64,000 nucleotides of DNA from the NCBI RefSeq assembly GCF_900116515.1, contig NZ_FPBA01000023.1:27669-91668 (forward strand), in the 5' to 3' direction. The notes below the pieces were generated by a model. That model saw nothing but the letters and a program-made list of their open reading frames with translations. It did no database searches and was not told the origin of the DNA. The translations under genes and the position numbers were made by a program. Shown here in pieces: positions 16,451 through 26,519 of the stretch. This DNA is from Geodermatophilus amargosae (GTDB lineage: Bacteria; Actinomycetota; Actinomycetes; Mycobacteriales; Geodermatophilaceae). Every line of letters starts with the position of its first letter. Position 1 is the first letter of the stretch.

Positions 16451-17371
16451 TCACAATCCCGCCGCGGCCAGGACGTCCAGGTGGTAGGCCTGCACGGGCC
16501 CGGCGTGCACGAGCTCGAGGTCGTCGAGCGCCTGCGCCGAGGTGAACGCCGCGGCCCGCGCGTGGTGGTGCACCTGCAGCACGCGGTCGAGGACGTCGGC
16601 GGCGTGGAACGCCCGCGCCTCCGGGACCTCGGCACCCGGCCGCAGCGCCAGCACCTCGCGCACCCGGGCGGCCAGCGGACCCGGCAGCGCGGCGAGCTCG
16701 CGCTCTTCCAGCGTGGCCATCACCCGCTCCAGGGCGTCCCCGAGCAGCACCTCACCGGCGAACCCGGCATCGGGCAGCACGACGTTGTGCAGGTGGTGGG
16801 CCACGCCCAGCAGGAACGGCGCCACCGGGTCGGCGCTGACCACCGGCGCCACCAGGACGCCGTAGACGGCGACGGTGAGGCAGTGGTCGCCGTGGCTCTC
16901 CGGCGGCTCGACCACGATCCGCGGCTTGCCCGGGGCGGTCGCGCCGGCGCGCGGCTGGGCGTTGAGCGACCCGGCCAGCGCCGGCGCGGCGGCGGGGGAG
17001 GACAGCGGGCCCAGTGCCGCCCGCAGCCGCTCGCGCAGCCCCGCGTCGAGCGGGCCGGCCACCTCGTCGAAGCCGCGGCGCAGCACGTCGAGCGCCTCGC
17101 CGTCGGAGAGCCCGGCCGTGGTGAGCACGCCGGTGTCGATCCCGGCCAGCCGGGCGCGGGCCACCGCGGCGGCCGTCTCGGAGTACGCCACGGCGGCGAC
17201 GTCCTCACCGGCGACCAGCCGCGTCCAGGTGCGGGCGAAGGACTGCTCGGCCAGCGACCCCGGCGCACCGGCCACGCGGACCCGCTTGGCGTCGCCGATC
17301 TCGGCGAGCAGCGGGCGCAGCTGGGCGAAGGGGTGCAGCGTCCCGACGGGGGAGGGGGCGAGCCCGGTCAC
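16451..17371 (-). CDS. HD-domain-like protein of unknown function
   Basis: A 306-residue protein. The first half is helical (residues 1-150). The second half holds clustered histidines in HD-like spacing: SHGDHCLTVAVYG, LLGVAHHLHNVVLPDAG, EARAFHAADVLDRVLQVHHH and ELVHAGPVQAYHL. This pattern suggests a divalent-metal phosphohydrolase of the HD superfamily. A phosphatase for inositol 3-phosphate or a phosphorylated intermediate would make pathway sense, but this is an inference. The GTG start overlaps the ino1 stop as GTGA, which ties it to inositol synthesis. I cannot name a family with certainty. Confidence 0.6.
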   Translation of the reverse strand: MTGLAPSPVGTLHPFAQLRPLLAEIGDAKRVRVAGAPGSLAEQSFARTWTRLVAGEDVAAVAYSETAAAVARARLAGIDTGVLTTAGLSDGEALDVLRRGFDEVAGPLDAGLRERLRAALGPLSSPAAAPALAGSLNAQPRAGATAPGKPRIVVEPPESHGDHCLTVAVYGVLVAPVVSADPVAPFLLGVAHHLHNVVLPDAGFAGEVLLGDALERVMATLEERELAALPGPLAARVREVLALRPGAEVPEARAFHAADVLDRVLQVHHHARAAAFTSAQALDDLELVHAGPVQAYHLDVLAAAGL

Positions 17372-18591
17372 CGGGAGGTGGCGCCGGCGGCCAGCCAGTC
17401 GAGCAGCGTCGTCTCCTGCTGGTGGAACGCGTGCTCGGGAACGCTGCCGTCAGCGGTCATCGGCGCCTTGAAGAACCAGCCCAGCTGCCGCTGGACGCCG
17501 CCCTCGCCGCGCTGCTGCGCGAGGTCGGTGAGGCGGGCCAGCTCGACGGCGAGCGGTGCGGCGAGGATCGAGTCGCGGCACTGGAAGTCGACCTTGATCT
17601 GCATGCGCTGGCCGAGGAAGCCGACCAGGTCGATGGCGTCCCAGGCCTCCTTCTGGTCACCGCGCGGGCGGTAGTAGTCGATCCGGACGACGTGGTCCTC
17701 GACCGGGTAGCCGAGGATCGAGTCCAGGACGCTGCCCTTGGTCTGCAGCTTGCTGTTGAGCGAGTCGGGGTCATCGAGGGCCAGGCCGTCGCGGTTGCCC
17801 AGGATGTTGGTCGAGTACCAGCCCTCGACGGTGAGCGCGCGGGCGCGGAAGGCCGGCGCCAGCACCGTCTTCATCATCGTCTGGCCGGTCTTGCCGTCCT
17901 TGCCGGCGACCGGGACCCCGCGCTGCTCGGCGAAGGCCACCAGCGCCGGTACGTCGGCGGCCAGCGACGGCGTGAAGTTCACGTAGCCGACGCCCTCGGC
18001 GATCGCCGCGTAGGCGTAGACCATCGCCGGCGTGATCGCCCGGTCGTCGGCGTCGAGGGCCGCCTCGAAGGCCTCGATCGTCTGCAGGGCCGGCGCCGCC
18101 GGGTCGGGCCAGCGCTCGGTGGAGGCGAGGTTCACCAGCACCAGGCCGTCGAGGGACTCCTCCTCGCGGAAGCGCCGCAGGTCGGCGCGGACGGCGTCGA
18201 CCTGCGCCCGGCGGGTCTCGGCGAGCACCACGTTGCCGCCGGTCACGTTCCGGCAGAAGTCGGCGTCGCCGGCCGCCGGCCAGGGCATCAGCGCCGACAG
18301 CGCCGGGCCGGCCTGCTCGAGCTGGCGGGAGTCGAGGACGGCGTGCTGCTCGGCGGCCTTGCGCAGGTCGGAGCCGTCGAGGTCCCAGCCGCGGACGACG
18401 AGGGAGTCGTAGCCGACCAGGCCCGTCGTCTCCTCGGCCGGCCCCCCGGCCACCTGCAGGCCGGCGAGCGGCAGACCGTCGGTGCCGGCCGCTCCGATCC
18501 GGACGAGCTCCAGGCCCGCGACCGCGGTCGTCGCGACCGCACCCCCGAGTCCGACCACAGCGACACCGACGCGACGGGACTCCTGGACCAC
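17368..18591 (-). CDS. ino1: Inositol-3-phosphate synthase
   Basis: A 407-residue enzyme that converts glucose 6-phosphate to inositol 3-phosphate with bound NAD. Visible features are the Rossmann segment VAVVGLGGAVATTAVAG, the NAD/catalytic signature VAGKDGKTGQTMMKTVLAP, and WYSTNILGNRDG and SLNSKLQTKG in the catalytic domain. It heads the nine-gene operon and is the strongest clue that the product contains inositol. The start is GTG 18591, preceded by GGAGGT; a frame open to 18705 upstream crosses a hairpin and is rejected. Whether a second ino1 supplies mycothiol elsewhere in the genome cannot be seen here. Confidence 0.92.
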   Translation of the reverse strand: MVQESRRVGVAVVGLGGAVATTAVAGLELVRIGAAGTDGLPLAGLQVAGGPAEETTGLVGYDSLVVRGWDLDGSDLRKAAEQHAVLDSRQLEQAGPALSALMPWPAAGDADFCRNVTGGNVVLAETRRAQVDAVRADLRRFREEESLDGLVLVNLASTERWPDPAAPALQTIEAFEAALDADDRAITPAMVYAYAAIAEGVGYVNFTPSLAADVPALVAFAEQRGVPVAGKDGKTGQTMMKTVLAPAFRARALTVEGWYSTNILGNRDGLALDDPDSLNSKLQTKGSVLDSILGYPVEDHVVRIDYYRPRGDQKEAWDAIDLVGFLGQRMQIKVDFQCRDSILAAPLAVELARLTDLAQQRGEGGVQRQLGWFFKAPMTADGSVPEHAFHQQETTLLDWLAAGATSR

Positions 18592-18764
18592 AACGACCTC
18601 CGCGAACCTGGGGGGCTCGCTCCCCCCACCGCGTCCGAGCCTGGCACAGCGGTTGTGCACCCGCTGGGTGAGACCAAGATTCTGACGACCAACCCGGTCG
18701 CGCACCGCGCGTCTCTGGACGGGGCGGCCAGGATGGAGGTCCGACCCGACCCGGAGGTGCTGCC
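18592..18764. promoter_or_regulatory. Divergent intergenic region with operon leader hairpin
   Basis: This 173-base spacer holds the start regions of ino1 (minus) and the LURP-one-like gene (plus). A GC hairpin (GGGGGG at 18610-18615 against CCCCCC at 18622-18627) lies in the presumed 5' leader of ino1 just before its GGAGGT site. A small palindrome GCACA-5-TGTGC is at 18644-18658. On the minus strand CAGAAT near 18675 could be a -10 box. The regulator is unknown. Confidence 0.45.
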
Positions 18765-19382
18765 GTGACCGTGCCGTACGCCGACCAGCCGGCCCCGATG
18801 GTCGTGCCCCGCTTCGCCGTCAGTCAGCGGATCACCCTGATGGTGAACCGCTACGAGGTCTGGGAGGTGGCGCCCGACGGGAGCCAGCGCGCGATGCTGG
18901 CGCTGGCTCAGCAGAAGCGCCTGAAGCTCAAGGAGGAGGTGGTCTTCACCGCCGACGAGGGCCGCACCCGGCCGGTGTTCTCCTTCCGGGCCCGCCAGCG
19001 GCTCGACGTGCACGCCGAGCACGACGTGTACGACGAGCAGGGCCGGGTCCTCGGCTCCTTCAGCAAGCGCTTCGGCGCGAGCCTGCTGCGCTCCACCTGG
19101 GACCTCTCGGTGCCGGGGCTGACCGCCGTGGGCCGCGAGCGCCGCCCGTTCATCGCCGTCCTGCGCCGGATCTGGCAGTTCATCCCCTGGATCGGCGACG
19201 TGTGGGTGCCCTTCGTCTTCCACTTCGACTTCACCGACACCGCGACGGGACAGCCGGTGCTCGTCGTCGAGCGGCGCAAGTCGGTCCGCGACCGCTACGA
19301 CGTCTCCGTCCCCGATGCCCGGCTGGACTTCCGCGTCGCCGCGTCGATGGCCGTCGCGCTCGACGCCCTCCAGTCGCGGTGA
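18765..19382 (+). CDS. LURP-one-related (tubby-like barrel) protein
   Basis: A 205-residue protein of the LOR/scramblase-like beta-barrel group. It shows repeated strand pairs such as FAVSQRITLMVNRYEVWE, LDVHAEHDVYDEQGRVLGSF and VVERRKSVRDRYDV. The segment RRIWQFIPWIGDVWVPF is hydrophobic. Bacterial members have no well-defined function; membrane or lipid association is suspected. The start is GTG, preceded by GGAGG about eight bases upstream. Its stop overlaps the start of the GH16-like gene as GTGA, so the two are co-translated. Confidence 0.75.
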   Translation: MTVPYADQPAPMVVPRFAVSQRITLMVNRYEVWEVAPDGSQRAMLALAQQKRLKLKEEVVFTADEGRTRPVFSFRARQRLDVHAEHDVYDEQGRVLGSFSKRFGASLLRSTWDLSVPGLTAVGRERRPFIAVLRRIWQFIPWIGDVWVPFVFHFDFTDTATGQPVLVVERRKSVRDRYDVSVPDARLDFRVAASMAVALDALQSR

Positions 19383-20134
19383 CCGGGTTCTCCGACGACT
19401 TCGCAGGCACCGACCTCGACCGCGACGTCTGGGTCCCGCACTACCTGCCGCACTGGAGCTCCCGCGCGGCGACGGCGGCCTGCTACGAGGTCCGCGACTC
19501 CTGCCTGCGGCTGTACCTGCCCAACGAGATGCCGCTGTGGTGCCCCGACGACCACCCGCCGCTGCGGGTCTCGGGCATCCAGTCCGGCGTCTTCTCCGGA
19601 CCGGTCGGCAGCACGGTCGGTCAGCAGCCGGTGCGCCCCGGCGCCGTCGTCCGCGAGGAGCAGCCCCTGCACCGGGGATGGACACCGCGGTACGGGCGGC
19701 TGGAGATGCGCGCCCGCGCGACCGTGACGCCGCGGTCGATGGTCGCCTGGTGGCTGGTCGGTCTCGAGGACTCCCCGGAGCGCTGCGGCGAGCTGTGCGT
19801 CATGGAGGTCTTCGGCGACGCCGTGGACCCGGCGGACGGCGCCGCCGTGGGCATGGGCGTGCACCCGTTCCGCGACCCGCGGCTGGTCGACGACTTCGCC
19901 GCGCCCCGCCCCGGCATCGACGTCTCCCGGTGGCACACCTATGCCGTCGACTGGCGGCCGGACGGCGCCGCGTTCTCCGTGGACGGCGAGGTGGTGCGCG
20001 AGGTGGCGGTGACCCCCGACTACCCGATGCAGTCGATGGTCGCCGTCTTCGACTTCCCGGAGAAGGCAGTGCCGGGGGAGCCCTACGTCGTCCCGGAGCT
20101 CGTCGTCGACCGGTTCCGCGGCGAATCCGGGTGA
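19379..20134 (+). CDS. Glycoside hydrolase family 16-like protein
   Basis: A 251-residue concanavalin-fold protein resembling GH16 beta-glucanases: an N-terminal DDFAGTDLDRDVW, a central GWTPRYGRLEMRARATV, and the late strands WHTYAVDWRPDGAAFSVDG. The GH16 active-site motif ExDxxE appears as ELCVME (Glu138, Cys140, Glu143), so the helper Asp is replaced by Cys while both glutamates remain. No signal peptide is visible, which is unusual for a GH16 enzyme. It may be inactive or adapted to an intracellular glycan. Coupled by GTGA to the LURP-one-like gene. Confidence 0.75.
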   Translation: MTGFSDDFAGTDLDRDVWVPHYLPHWSSRAATAACYEVRDSCLRLYLPNEMPLWCPDDHPPLRVSGIQSGVFSGPVGSTVGQQPVRPGAVVREEQPLHRGWTPRYGRLEMRARATVTPRSMVAWWLVGLEDSPERCGELCVMEVFGDAVDPADGAAVGMGVHPFRDPRLVDDFAAPRPGIDVSRWHTYAVDWRPDGAAFSVDGEVVREVAVTPDYPMQSMVAVFDFPEKAVPGEPYVVPELVVDRFRGESG

Positions 20135-20170
20135 CCGGGGAGGTCCGCCGCCGCTAGAGGGGCTGCGCAC

Positions 20171-20506
20171 CTCATCGAGGTCACCGTCAGCGCGCCGCAG
20201 CCGTACACGCCGTCGGAGAGCGCCTACATCGACGGGCCCACGCCCGCGGCCTTCGACGTCACCGTCGTCAACGGCACCGGCGAGGACTACGACCCGATCG
20301 AGCTGTTCCTCGCACTGCAGAGCGGCACGACCGAGGAGGCGCAGGTGTTCGACACCGCCGACGGCCTCGACGGCACGCCGTACCAGACCCTGCTGGCCGG
20401 CCGCTCGGTCGCCTTCACGGTCGGCTTCGGTGCCACCGACCCGGCCGACCTGGTCGTGGAGGTCACGCCCGGCTTCGACTACGAGCCGGTCGTCTACACC
20501 AGCTGA
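20171..20506 (+). pseudogene. 3' fragment of a DUF4352-like lipoprotein gene
   Basis: An open frame reads IEVTVSAPQPYTPSESA, FDVTVVNGTGEDYDP, LLAGRSVAFTVGFG and FDYEPVVYTS before a stop at 20504. This is the immunoglobulin-like domain found at the C-terminus of secreted actinobacterial DUF4352-type lipoproteins. There is no ATG, GTG or TTG, no signal peptide and no lipobox after the stop of the preceding gene in this frame, so the first half has been lost. It is probably a relic left by a deletion next to the GH16-like gene. Confidence 0.6.
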
Positions 20507-20508
20507 GC

Positions 20509-21120
20509 TCAGGCCGGCAGTGGGAACACCAGCAGCGAGCTCGACGCCGTCGCCACGACCCGGCCGGCCCCGTCGAGCACCTGCCCCTCGGCGAAGGCCA
20601 CCCGGCGGCCGGGCTTGACCACCGTGCCGACGGCGGTCAGCCGCCCGCTGTCCCGGGTGACCGGCCGCAGGTAGGTCACCTTGAGCTCGATCGACGTGTA
20701 GCCGACCCCCTGCGGCAGCGTGGAGTGCACCGCGCAGCCGGCGACGGTGTCGAGCAGTGTGCACACCAGCCCGCCGTGGACCACGCCGATCGGGTTGTAG
20801 ACCGACTCGTCGACGGTGCACCCGAACTCGACCCGGCCCTCCTCCACGGCGACGACGTCCATCTGCACCAGCGCCGCGATCGGGGCCGGTGGCAGCACGC
20901 CGTCGCGGATGGCCTCCAGCGTCTCGAGCCCCGAGCGTTCCCGGCCGCCGGCCGCGGTGACCATCGGGTCGTACCAGGTGACGGTGCGCGAGCGTGGCTC
21001 GCCCCAGGTGTCCTGGGTGTCGGTCACGGCGTCGGTCAGGGGGTCGGTCACGGGGTCGGTCACGGGGTCGGTCACGGGGTCGGTCACGGGGTCGGTCACG
21101 GGGTCGGTCTCAGTGCTCAT
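20509..21120 (-). CDS. PaaI-family hotdog thioesterase with DPVT-repeat N-terminus
   Basis: A 203-residue protein. The hotdog domain (about residues 60-203) has the PaaI thioesterase core NPIGVVHGGLVCTLLDTVAG and hydrolyses acyl- or aryl-CoA thioesters. Ahead of it, residues 6-35 are a run of Asp-Pro-Val-Thr repeats encoded by a 12-base tandem repeat. The ATG lies inside the 3' end of the HxlR gene (11-base overlap), so regulator and enzyme are co-transcribed. With the thiolase on the opposite side, the group suggests fatty acid or aromatic acid breakdown controlled by the HxlR protein. Confidence 0.85.
   Translation of the reverse strand: MSTETDPVTDPVTDPVTDPVTDPVTDPLTDAVTDTQDTWGEPRSRTVTWYDPMVTAAGGRERSGLETLEAIRDGVLPPAPIAALVQMDVVAVEEGRVEFGCTVDESVYNPIGVVHGGLVCTLLDTVAGCAVHSTLPQGVGYTSIELKVTYLRPVTRDSGRLTAVGTVVKPGRRVAFAEGQVLDGAGRVVATASSSLLVFPLPA
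21019..21110. repeat. 12-base tandem repeat encoding DPVT
   Basis: Seven units of GTCGGTCACGGG (two with single changes: one ends GGC, one reads GTCGGTCAGGGG) plus a partial eighth. It is in frame, lies inside the thioesterase N-terminus, and gives the Asp-Pro-Val-Thr repeat. The near identity of the units implies recent expansion by slippage. Confidence 0.95.
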
Positions 21121-21616
21121 GCCGCTCCTCCGCGGGCAGCCCGGACAGCGCCCGACCGGCGGGGGTGAGCACCCGCTCGACCCGCGAGGAGTTGACCGGC
21201 TCCCCGCAGGTCCGGCACACCCACTCGGCGTCGACGGTGTGCTCCTCGGAGTCCCCCGGCGCGTGCGTGAGCCGCACCGGCGGTTCCTCGGCGGCCCAGC
21301 GGTCACCCCACTGCAGCAGCGCCTGCAGCACCGGCAGCAGGTCCCGGCCCGACGGGGTGAGGTGGTAGCCCGAGCGGGGCGGGGAGTCGCTGTACTGCCG
21401 GCGCTCCAGGACCCCGGCGGTGACCAGCGCGTTGAGCCGCGCGGTCAGCCGGTCGCGGGGCGCTCCGGTGCCGCGGGCGATGTCGCTGAAGCGGTGGTTG
21501 CCCAGCGAGACCTCCCGGACCACCAGCAGCGACCAGCGCTCGCCCACCAGTTCCAGGGCGGCGGCGATGGTGCACGGGCGGCCGGGCAGGCCGGCGAGGT
21601 CGTAGAGCGCGGTCAC
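21110..21616 (-). CDS. HxlR-family transcriptional regulator
   Basis: A 168-residue winged-helix regulator. The HxlR core is CTIAAALELVGERWSLLVVREV, followed by RFSDIARGTGAPRDRLTARL and the wing RSGYHLTPSGRDL. A C-terminal extension of about 55 residues carries one CxxC (VCRTCGE), which could bind zinc. It probably controls the thioesterase downstream and the divergent thiolase. Start codons in frame are TTG 21637, GTG 21631 and GTG 21616; the last is chosen because it gives the usual family N-terminus. A TCAC-ACA-GTGA palindrome spans the start region at 21613-21623. Confidence 0.85.
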   Translation of the reverse strand: MTALYDLAGLPGRPCTIAAALELVGERWSLLVVREVSLGNHRFSDIARGTGAPRDRLTARLNALVTAGVLERRQYSDSPPRSGYHLTPSGRDLLPVLQALLQWGDRWAAEEPPVRLTHAPGDSEEHTVDAEWVCRTCGEPVNSSRVERVLTPAGRALSGLPAEERHEH

Positions 21617-21693
21617 ACAGTGAGTTTGCACGTCCAACCGACACCGCGCTACCGTCGTCCTCGGTTCGACATCCCAACCGAGGAGGCAGGGTC

Positions 21694-22890
21694 ATGCGTG
21701 ACGCCGTCGTCGTGGAGGCCGTCCGGACGCCGGTCGGCAAGGGCAAGCCGGGCGGCTCGCTGTCCGGGGTGCACCCGGTCGACCTGCTCGCGGCCACGCT
21801 GGAGGCGCTCGTCGAGCGGGCGGGGATCGACCCGGCCCTCGTCGACGACGTCGTCGCCGGCTGTGTGAGCCAGAGCAGTGAGCAGGCGGCCAACGTCGCC
21901 CGCACCGCGGCGCTCGCGGCCGGGTTCCCGGAGTCGGTGCCCGGGACGACCGTCGACCGGCAGTGCGGCAGCAGCCAGCAGGCGCTGTCGTTCGCCGCGC
22001 AGGCCGTCGTCTCCGGCGCCCAGGACCTGGTGGTCGCCGCCGGCGTGGAGTCGATGAGCCGGGTTCCCATGGGCTCGAGCGTGCGCGGCGCGGACCCGGG
22101 AGGGGAGCGGTTCGCCGCCCGTTACCCCGACGGCATGGTCGGCCAGGGCGTCAGCGCCGAGCTCATCGCCGCCCGCTGGGACCTCTCCCGCGTCCGGCTC
22201 GACGAGTACGCCGCCCTCAGCCACCAGCGGGCCGCCAGCGCCTGGGCCGACGGGCGCTTCGACCGGCAGGTGGTCCCGGTCAAGGCGCGGCAGGCCGACG
22301 GCTCGGTGGCGCTCGTGACCACCGACGAGTCGGTGCGCCCCGGCACCGACGTCGACGTGCTGTCCCGGCTGCGCCCCGCCTTCGCCGATGACGCGATCGC
22401 CACCCGGTTCCCGGAGATCGACTGGCGGGTGACCCCGGGCAACAGCAGCCCGCTCAACGACGGCGCCGCTGCCCTGCTGGTCACCACCAGCGACAAGGCC
22501 CGCGAGCTCGGGCTCACCCCGCGGGCGCGCATCCACACGACGACGGTGATCGGCGACGACCCGTTGCTGAAGCTCACCGCCGTCATCCCGGCGACCGCCC
22601 GCGTGCTGCAGCGGGCCGGCCTGACCCTCGACGAGGTCGACCTGTTCGAGGTCAACGAGGCGTTCGCCTCCGTGGTCCTCGCCTGGCAGGCCGAGACCGG
22701 GGTGTCCACGGACCGGCTCAACGTGCACGGCGGCGGGATCTCCATCGGCCACCCGCTGGGCGCCAGCGGCGCCCGCATCGCCACCACGCTGGTCGACGCG
22801 ATGCACGACCGCGGTGCCCGCTACGCGCTGCAGACGATGTGCGAGGCCGGTGGCCTGGCCAACGCGACCGTGTTCGAGCGCCTGGACTGA
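21694..22890 (+). CDS. Acetyl-CoA C-acyltransferase (thiolase)
   Basis: A 398-residue thiolase that cleaves 3-ketoacyl-CoA with CoA, or condenses acetyl-CoA. The nucleophilic cysteine is in TVDRQCGSSQQALSF, the histidine in NVHGGGISIGHPLGASGAR, and the second cysteine in TMCEAGGLANA, all as in active thiolases. A GAGGAGG site precedes the ATG. Upstream, TTGCAC (21627-21632) and TACCGT could form a promoter in the space shared with the HxlR gene. It ends immediately before a very long palindrome. Confidence 0.92.
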   Translation: MRDAVVVEAVRTPVGKGKPGGSLSGVHPVDLLAATLEALVERAGIDPALVDDVVAGCVSQSSEQAANVARTAALAAGFPESVPGTTVDRQCGSSQQALSFAAQAVVSGAQDLVVAAGVESMSRVPMGSSVRGADPGGERFAARYPDGMVGQGVSAELIAARWDLSRVRLDEYAALSHQRAASAWADGRFDRQVVPVKARQADGSVALVTTDESVRPGTDVDVLSRLRPAFADDAIATRFPEIDWRVTPGNSSPLNDGAAALLVTTSDKARELGLTPRARIHTTTVIGDDPLLKLTAVIPATARVLQRAGLTLDEVDLFEVNEAFASVVLAWQAETGVSTDRLNVHGGGISIGHPLGASGARIATTLVDAMHDRGARYALQTMCEAGGLANATVFERLD

Positions 22891-22891
22891 C

Positions 22892-22954
22892 GAGGTATAG
22901 GAAGCTCTCCGCACGTATCGGCGGGCGATACGTGCGGAGAGCTTCCTATACCTC
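22892..22954. repeat. 29-bp perfect palindrome between convergent genes
   Basis: The arms at 22892-22920 and 22926-22954 are perfect complements (starting GAGGTATAGGAAGCTCTCC) around a 5-base GCGGG loop. It is much longer and less GC-rich than the other terminators here. It can terminate both the thiolase and sdhB transcripts. Its perfection suggests a mobile palindromic repeat or a recent copy. Confidence 0.9.
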
Positions 22955-22969
22955 CCGCGGGAACGACGA

Positions 22970-23001
22970 CGGGCGGGGACCCCCGGAGGGGCCCCCGCCC
23001 G
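22970..23001. terminator. GC-rich hairpin downstream of sdhB
   Basis: CGGGCGGGGACCCC pairs with GGGGCCCCCGCCCG at 13 of 14 positions around CGGA. It is placed to end the sdhCAB transcript on the minus strand, just inside the 29-bp palindrome. Confidence 0.7.
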
Positions 23002-23020
23002 GTGAGGACCCCGGCCCACT

Positions 23021-23042
23021 CACCCCTCGCACGCTCGGGGCG
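23021..23042. repeat. 22-base repeat, intergenic copy
   Basis: CACCCCTCGCACGCTCGGGG followed by CG is identical to 35145-35166, where it lies inside a coding region. Both copies sit within a roughly 50-base stretch bounded by GACCCCG and CCGGGG, which suggests a short palindromic interspersed element. Confidence 0.8.
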
Positions 23043-23061
23043 AGCCTCTGGCCGGGGCCGA

Positions 23062-23835
23062 TCAGCTCTTCGGCCGGGCACCGGCGCGCAGGGCGCCGAG
23101 GAGGTCGTGGTTGAGCCGCGAGATGTTCTCCATCGAGATGCCCTTCGGGCAGCTGACGGAGCACTCACCGATGTTGGTGCAGCCGCCGAAGCCCTCGAGG
23201 TCCTGCTGGTGGATCATGTTGATCACGCGGTCGTTGCGCTCGGGCTGGCCCTGCGGCAGGAGCCCCAGGTGCACGACCTTCGAGGACGTGAACAGCATCG
23301 ACGACGCGTTCGGGCAGGCCGCCACGCAGGCGCCGCAGCCGATGCAGGTGGCGGCGTCGAACGCGGCGTCGGAGTCCTTCTTGGCCACCAGGATCGAGTG
23401 CGCCTCGGGGGCGGTGCCGGTCGGGGCGCTGATGTAGCCGCCCGACTGGATGATCCGGTCGAGGGCCGACCGGTCGACGGCGAGGTCCTTGATCAGCGGG
23501 AACGCGGTCGCCCGCCACGGCTCGACGTCGATCGTGTCGCCGTCCTTGAACGACCGCATGTGCAGCTGGCAGGTCGCCGTCTGCGGGTGGCCGTCGAAGA
23601 GCCCGTTGCCGTGCGCGCGGCCGTTGATCATGACGCCGCACGACCCGCAGATGCCCTCACGGCAGTCGTGGTCGAAGGAGACCGGGTCCTCGCCGTTCAT
23701 GATGAGTTGTTCGTTGAGCACGTCGAGCATCTCGAGGAACGACATGTCCGGGGAGACGTCGGCGACCTGGTAGGTCACCATCTGCCCCTTCTCTGCCGCG
23801 CTCCGCTGACGCCAGACACGCAGCTTGAGGTTCAT
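23062..23835 (-). CDS. sdhB: Succinate dehydrogenase iron-sulfur subunit
   Basis: A 257-residue electron-transfer subunit. The N-terminal 2Fe-2S domain has [16 protein letters not shown] and, later, TCQLHM. The C-terminal domain carries [15 protein letters not shown] for the 4Fe-4S cluster, and [18 protein letters not shown] for the remaining cluster ligands. It passes electrons from the SdhA flavin to the membrane subunit and quinone. Its ATG directly abuts the sdhA stop (TAG), and it is the last gene of sdhCAB. Confidence 0.95.
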   Translation of the reverse strand: MNLKLRVWRQRSAAEKGQMVTYQVADVSPDMSFLEMLDVLNEQLIMNGEDPVSFDHDCREGICGSCGVMINGRAHGNGLFDGHPQTATCQLHMRSFKDGDTIDVEPWRATAFPLIKDLAVDRSALDRIIQSGGYISAPTGTAPEAHSILVAKKDSDAAFDAATCIGCGACVAACPNASSMLFTSSKVVHLGLLPQGQPERNDRVINMIHQQDLEGFGGCTNIGECSVSCPKGISMENISRLNHDLLGALRAGARPKS

Positions 23836-25782
<1,947 letters not shown>

Positions 25783-25793
25783 GACGAGTGCTC

Positions 25794-26519
25794 CTACTCG
25801 ATGATGCCGACGAGGACGCTCAGCGGCGGGATCAGGAAGCCCGCCGTGAGCACCACGGCGAACACCGTGGCGAAGGCGTTGACCGTGCGCTCACGGGTCC
25901 GGTTGCTCTGACCCAGGGTCTGGGTCGCGCTCCAGATGCCGTGCCGCAGGTGGAACCCGAGGGCGAGCAGGGCGATGACGTAGACGGCCGTGACGATCGG
26001 GTTCAAGAAGCCGGCGATGGCCCGGTCGTAGGGGGTCGAGCCCGGCCCCTCGGGGTTCGCCACACCGAGCGTGAGGTCGAGGATGTGGTAGACGATGAAC
26101 AGCGCCAGGATCACGCCGCCCCAGCGCATGGTGCGCGAGGCGTAGCTCTGGGCCACGGCCTTGCGGGCCACGTACTGGGTGGGACGGGCGCGCTTGGCCT
26201 GCTTCCACAGCGAGACCGCGGCCCACGCGTGCGCCACCACGGCCACGAGCAGGACGATGCGGATGACCCACAGCACCGTCTGGCCCGGGACGGCCGGCTC
26301 GCCGATCCGGCGGATCCACTCCGAGTAGCCGTTGAACGTCTCCGCGCCGGCGAAGAGCTTCAGGTTCCCCACCATGTGCGCGATCAAGTACAGGACCAGG
26401 ATGATCCCGCTGACCGCCATCACGGCCTTCTTCGCGACCGAGCTGGTCTTCGCGACCTTCGGGGTCCTGCGCTGGCCCGAGTTCGTCACCGTCACCACGC
26501 CACCAAAGTTAGGCTCCAT
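25794..26519 (-). CDS. sdhC: Succinate dehydrogenase cytochrome b subunit
   Basis: A 241-residue integral membrane protein with five hydrophobic helices, the fused single-subunit anchor type (as in Bacillus SdhC). Histidines suited to heme b coordination lie in the helices: [35 protein letters not shown] and GFHLRHGIW. It anchors SdhAB and transfers electrons to menaquinone. An ATG at 26519 is used; GTG 26495 (TVTNSGQRR) is an alternative that would keep all helices. It is the first gene of the operon, divergent from the molybdopterin oxidoreductase. Confidence 0.92.
   Translation of the reverse strand: MEPNFGGVVTVTNSGQRRTPKVAKTSSVAKKAVMAVSGIILVLYLIAHMVGNLKLFAGAETFNGYSEWIRRIGEPAVPGQTVLWVIRIVLLVAVVAHAWAAVSLWKQAKRARPTQYVARKAVAQSYASRTMRWGGVILALFIVYHILDLTLGVANPEGPGSTPYDRAIAGFLNPIVTAVYVIALLALGFHLRHGIWSATQTLGQSNRTRERTVNAFATVFAVVLTAGFLIPPLSVLVGIIE

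Noticed and set aside
16451..17371. EboA-like protein next to ino1
   Set aside because: The sequence has HD-like histidine spacing and none of the EboA features I know; there are no other Ebo genes.
18733..18768. An 11-codon leader ORF before the LURP-one-like gene
   Set aside because: It overlaps the ribosome-binding site and has no conservation clue; it looks like chance.
21019..21110. CRISPR-like repeat array
   Set aside because: The 12-base units are adjacent with no spacers and lie in frame within a gene.
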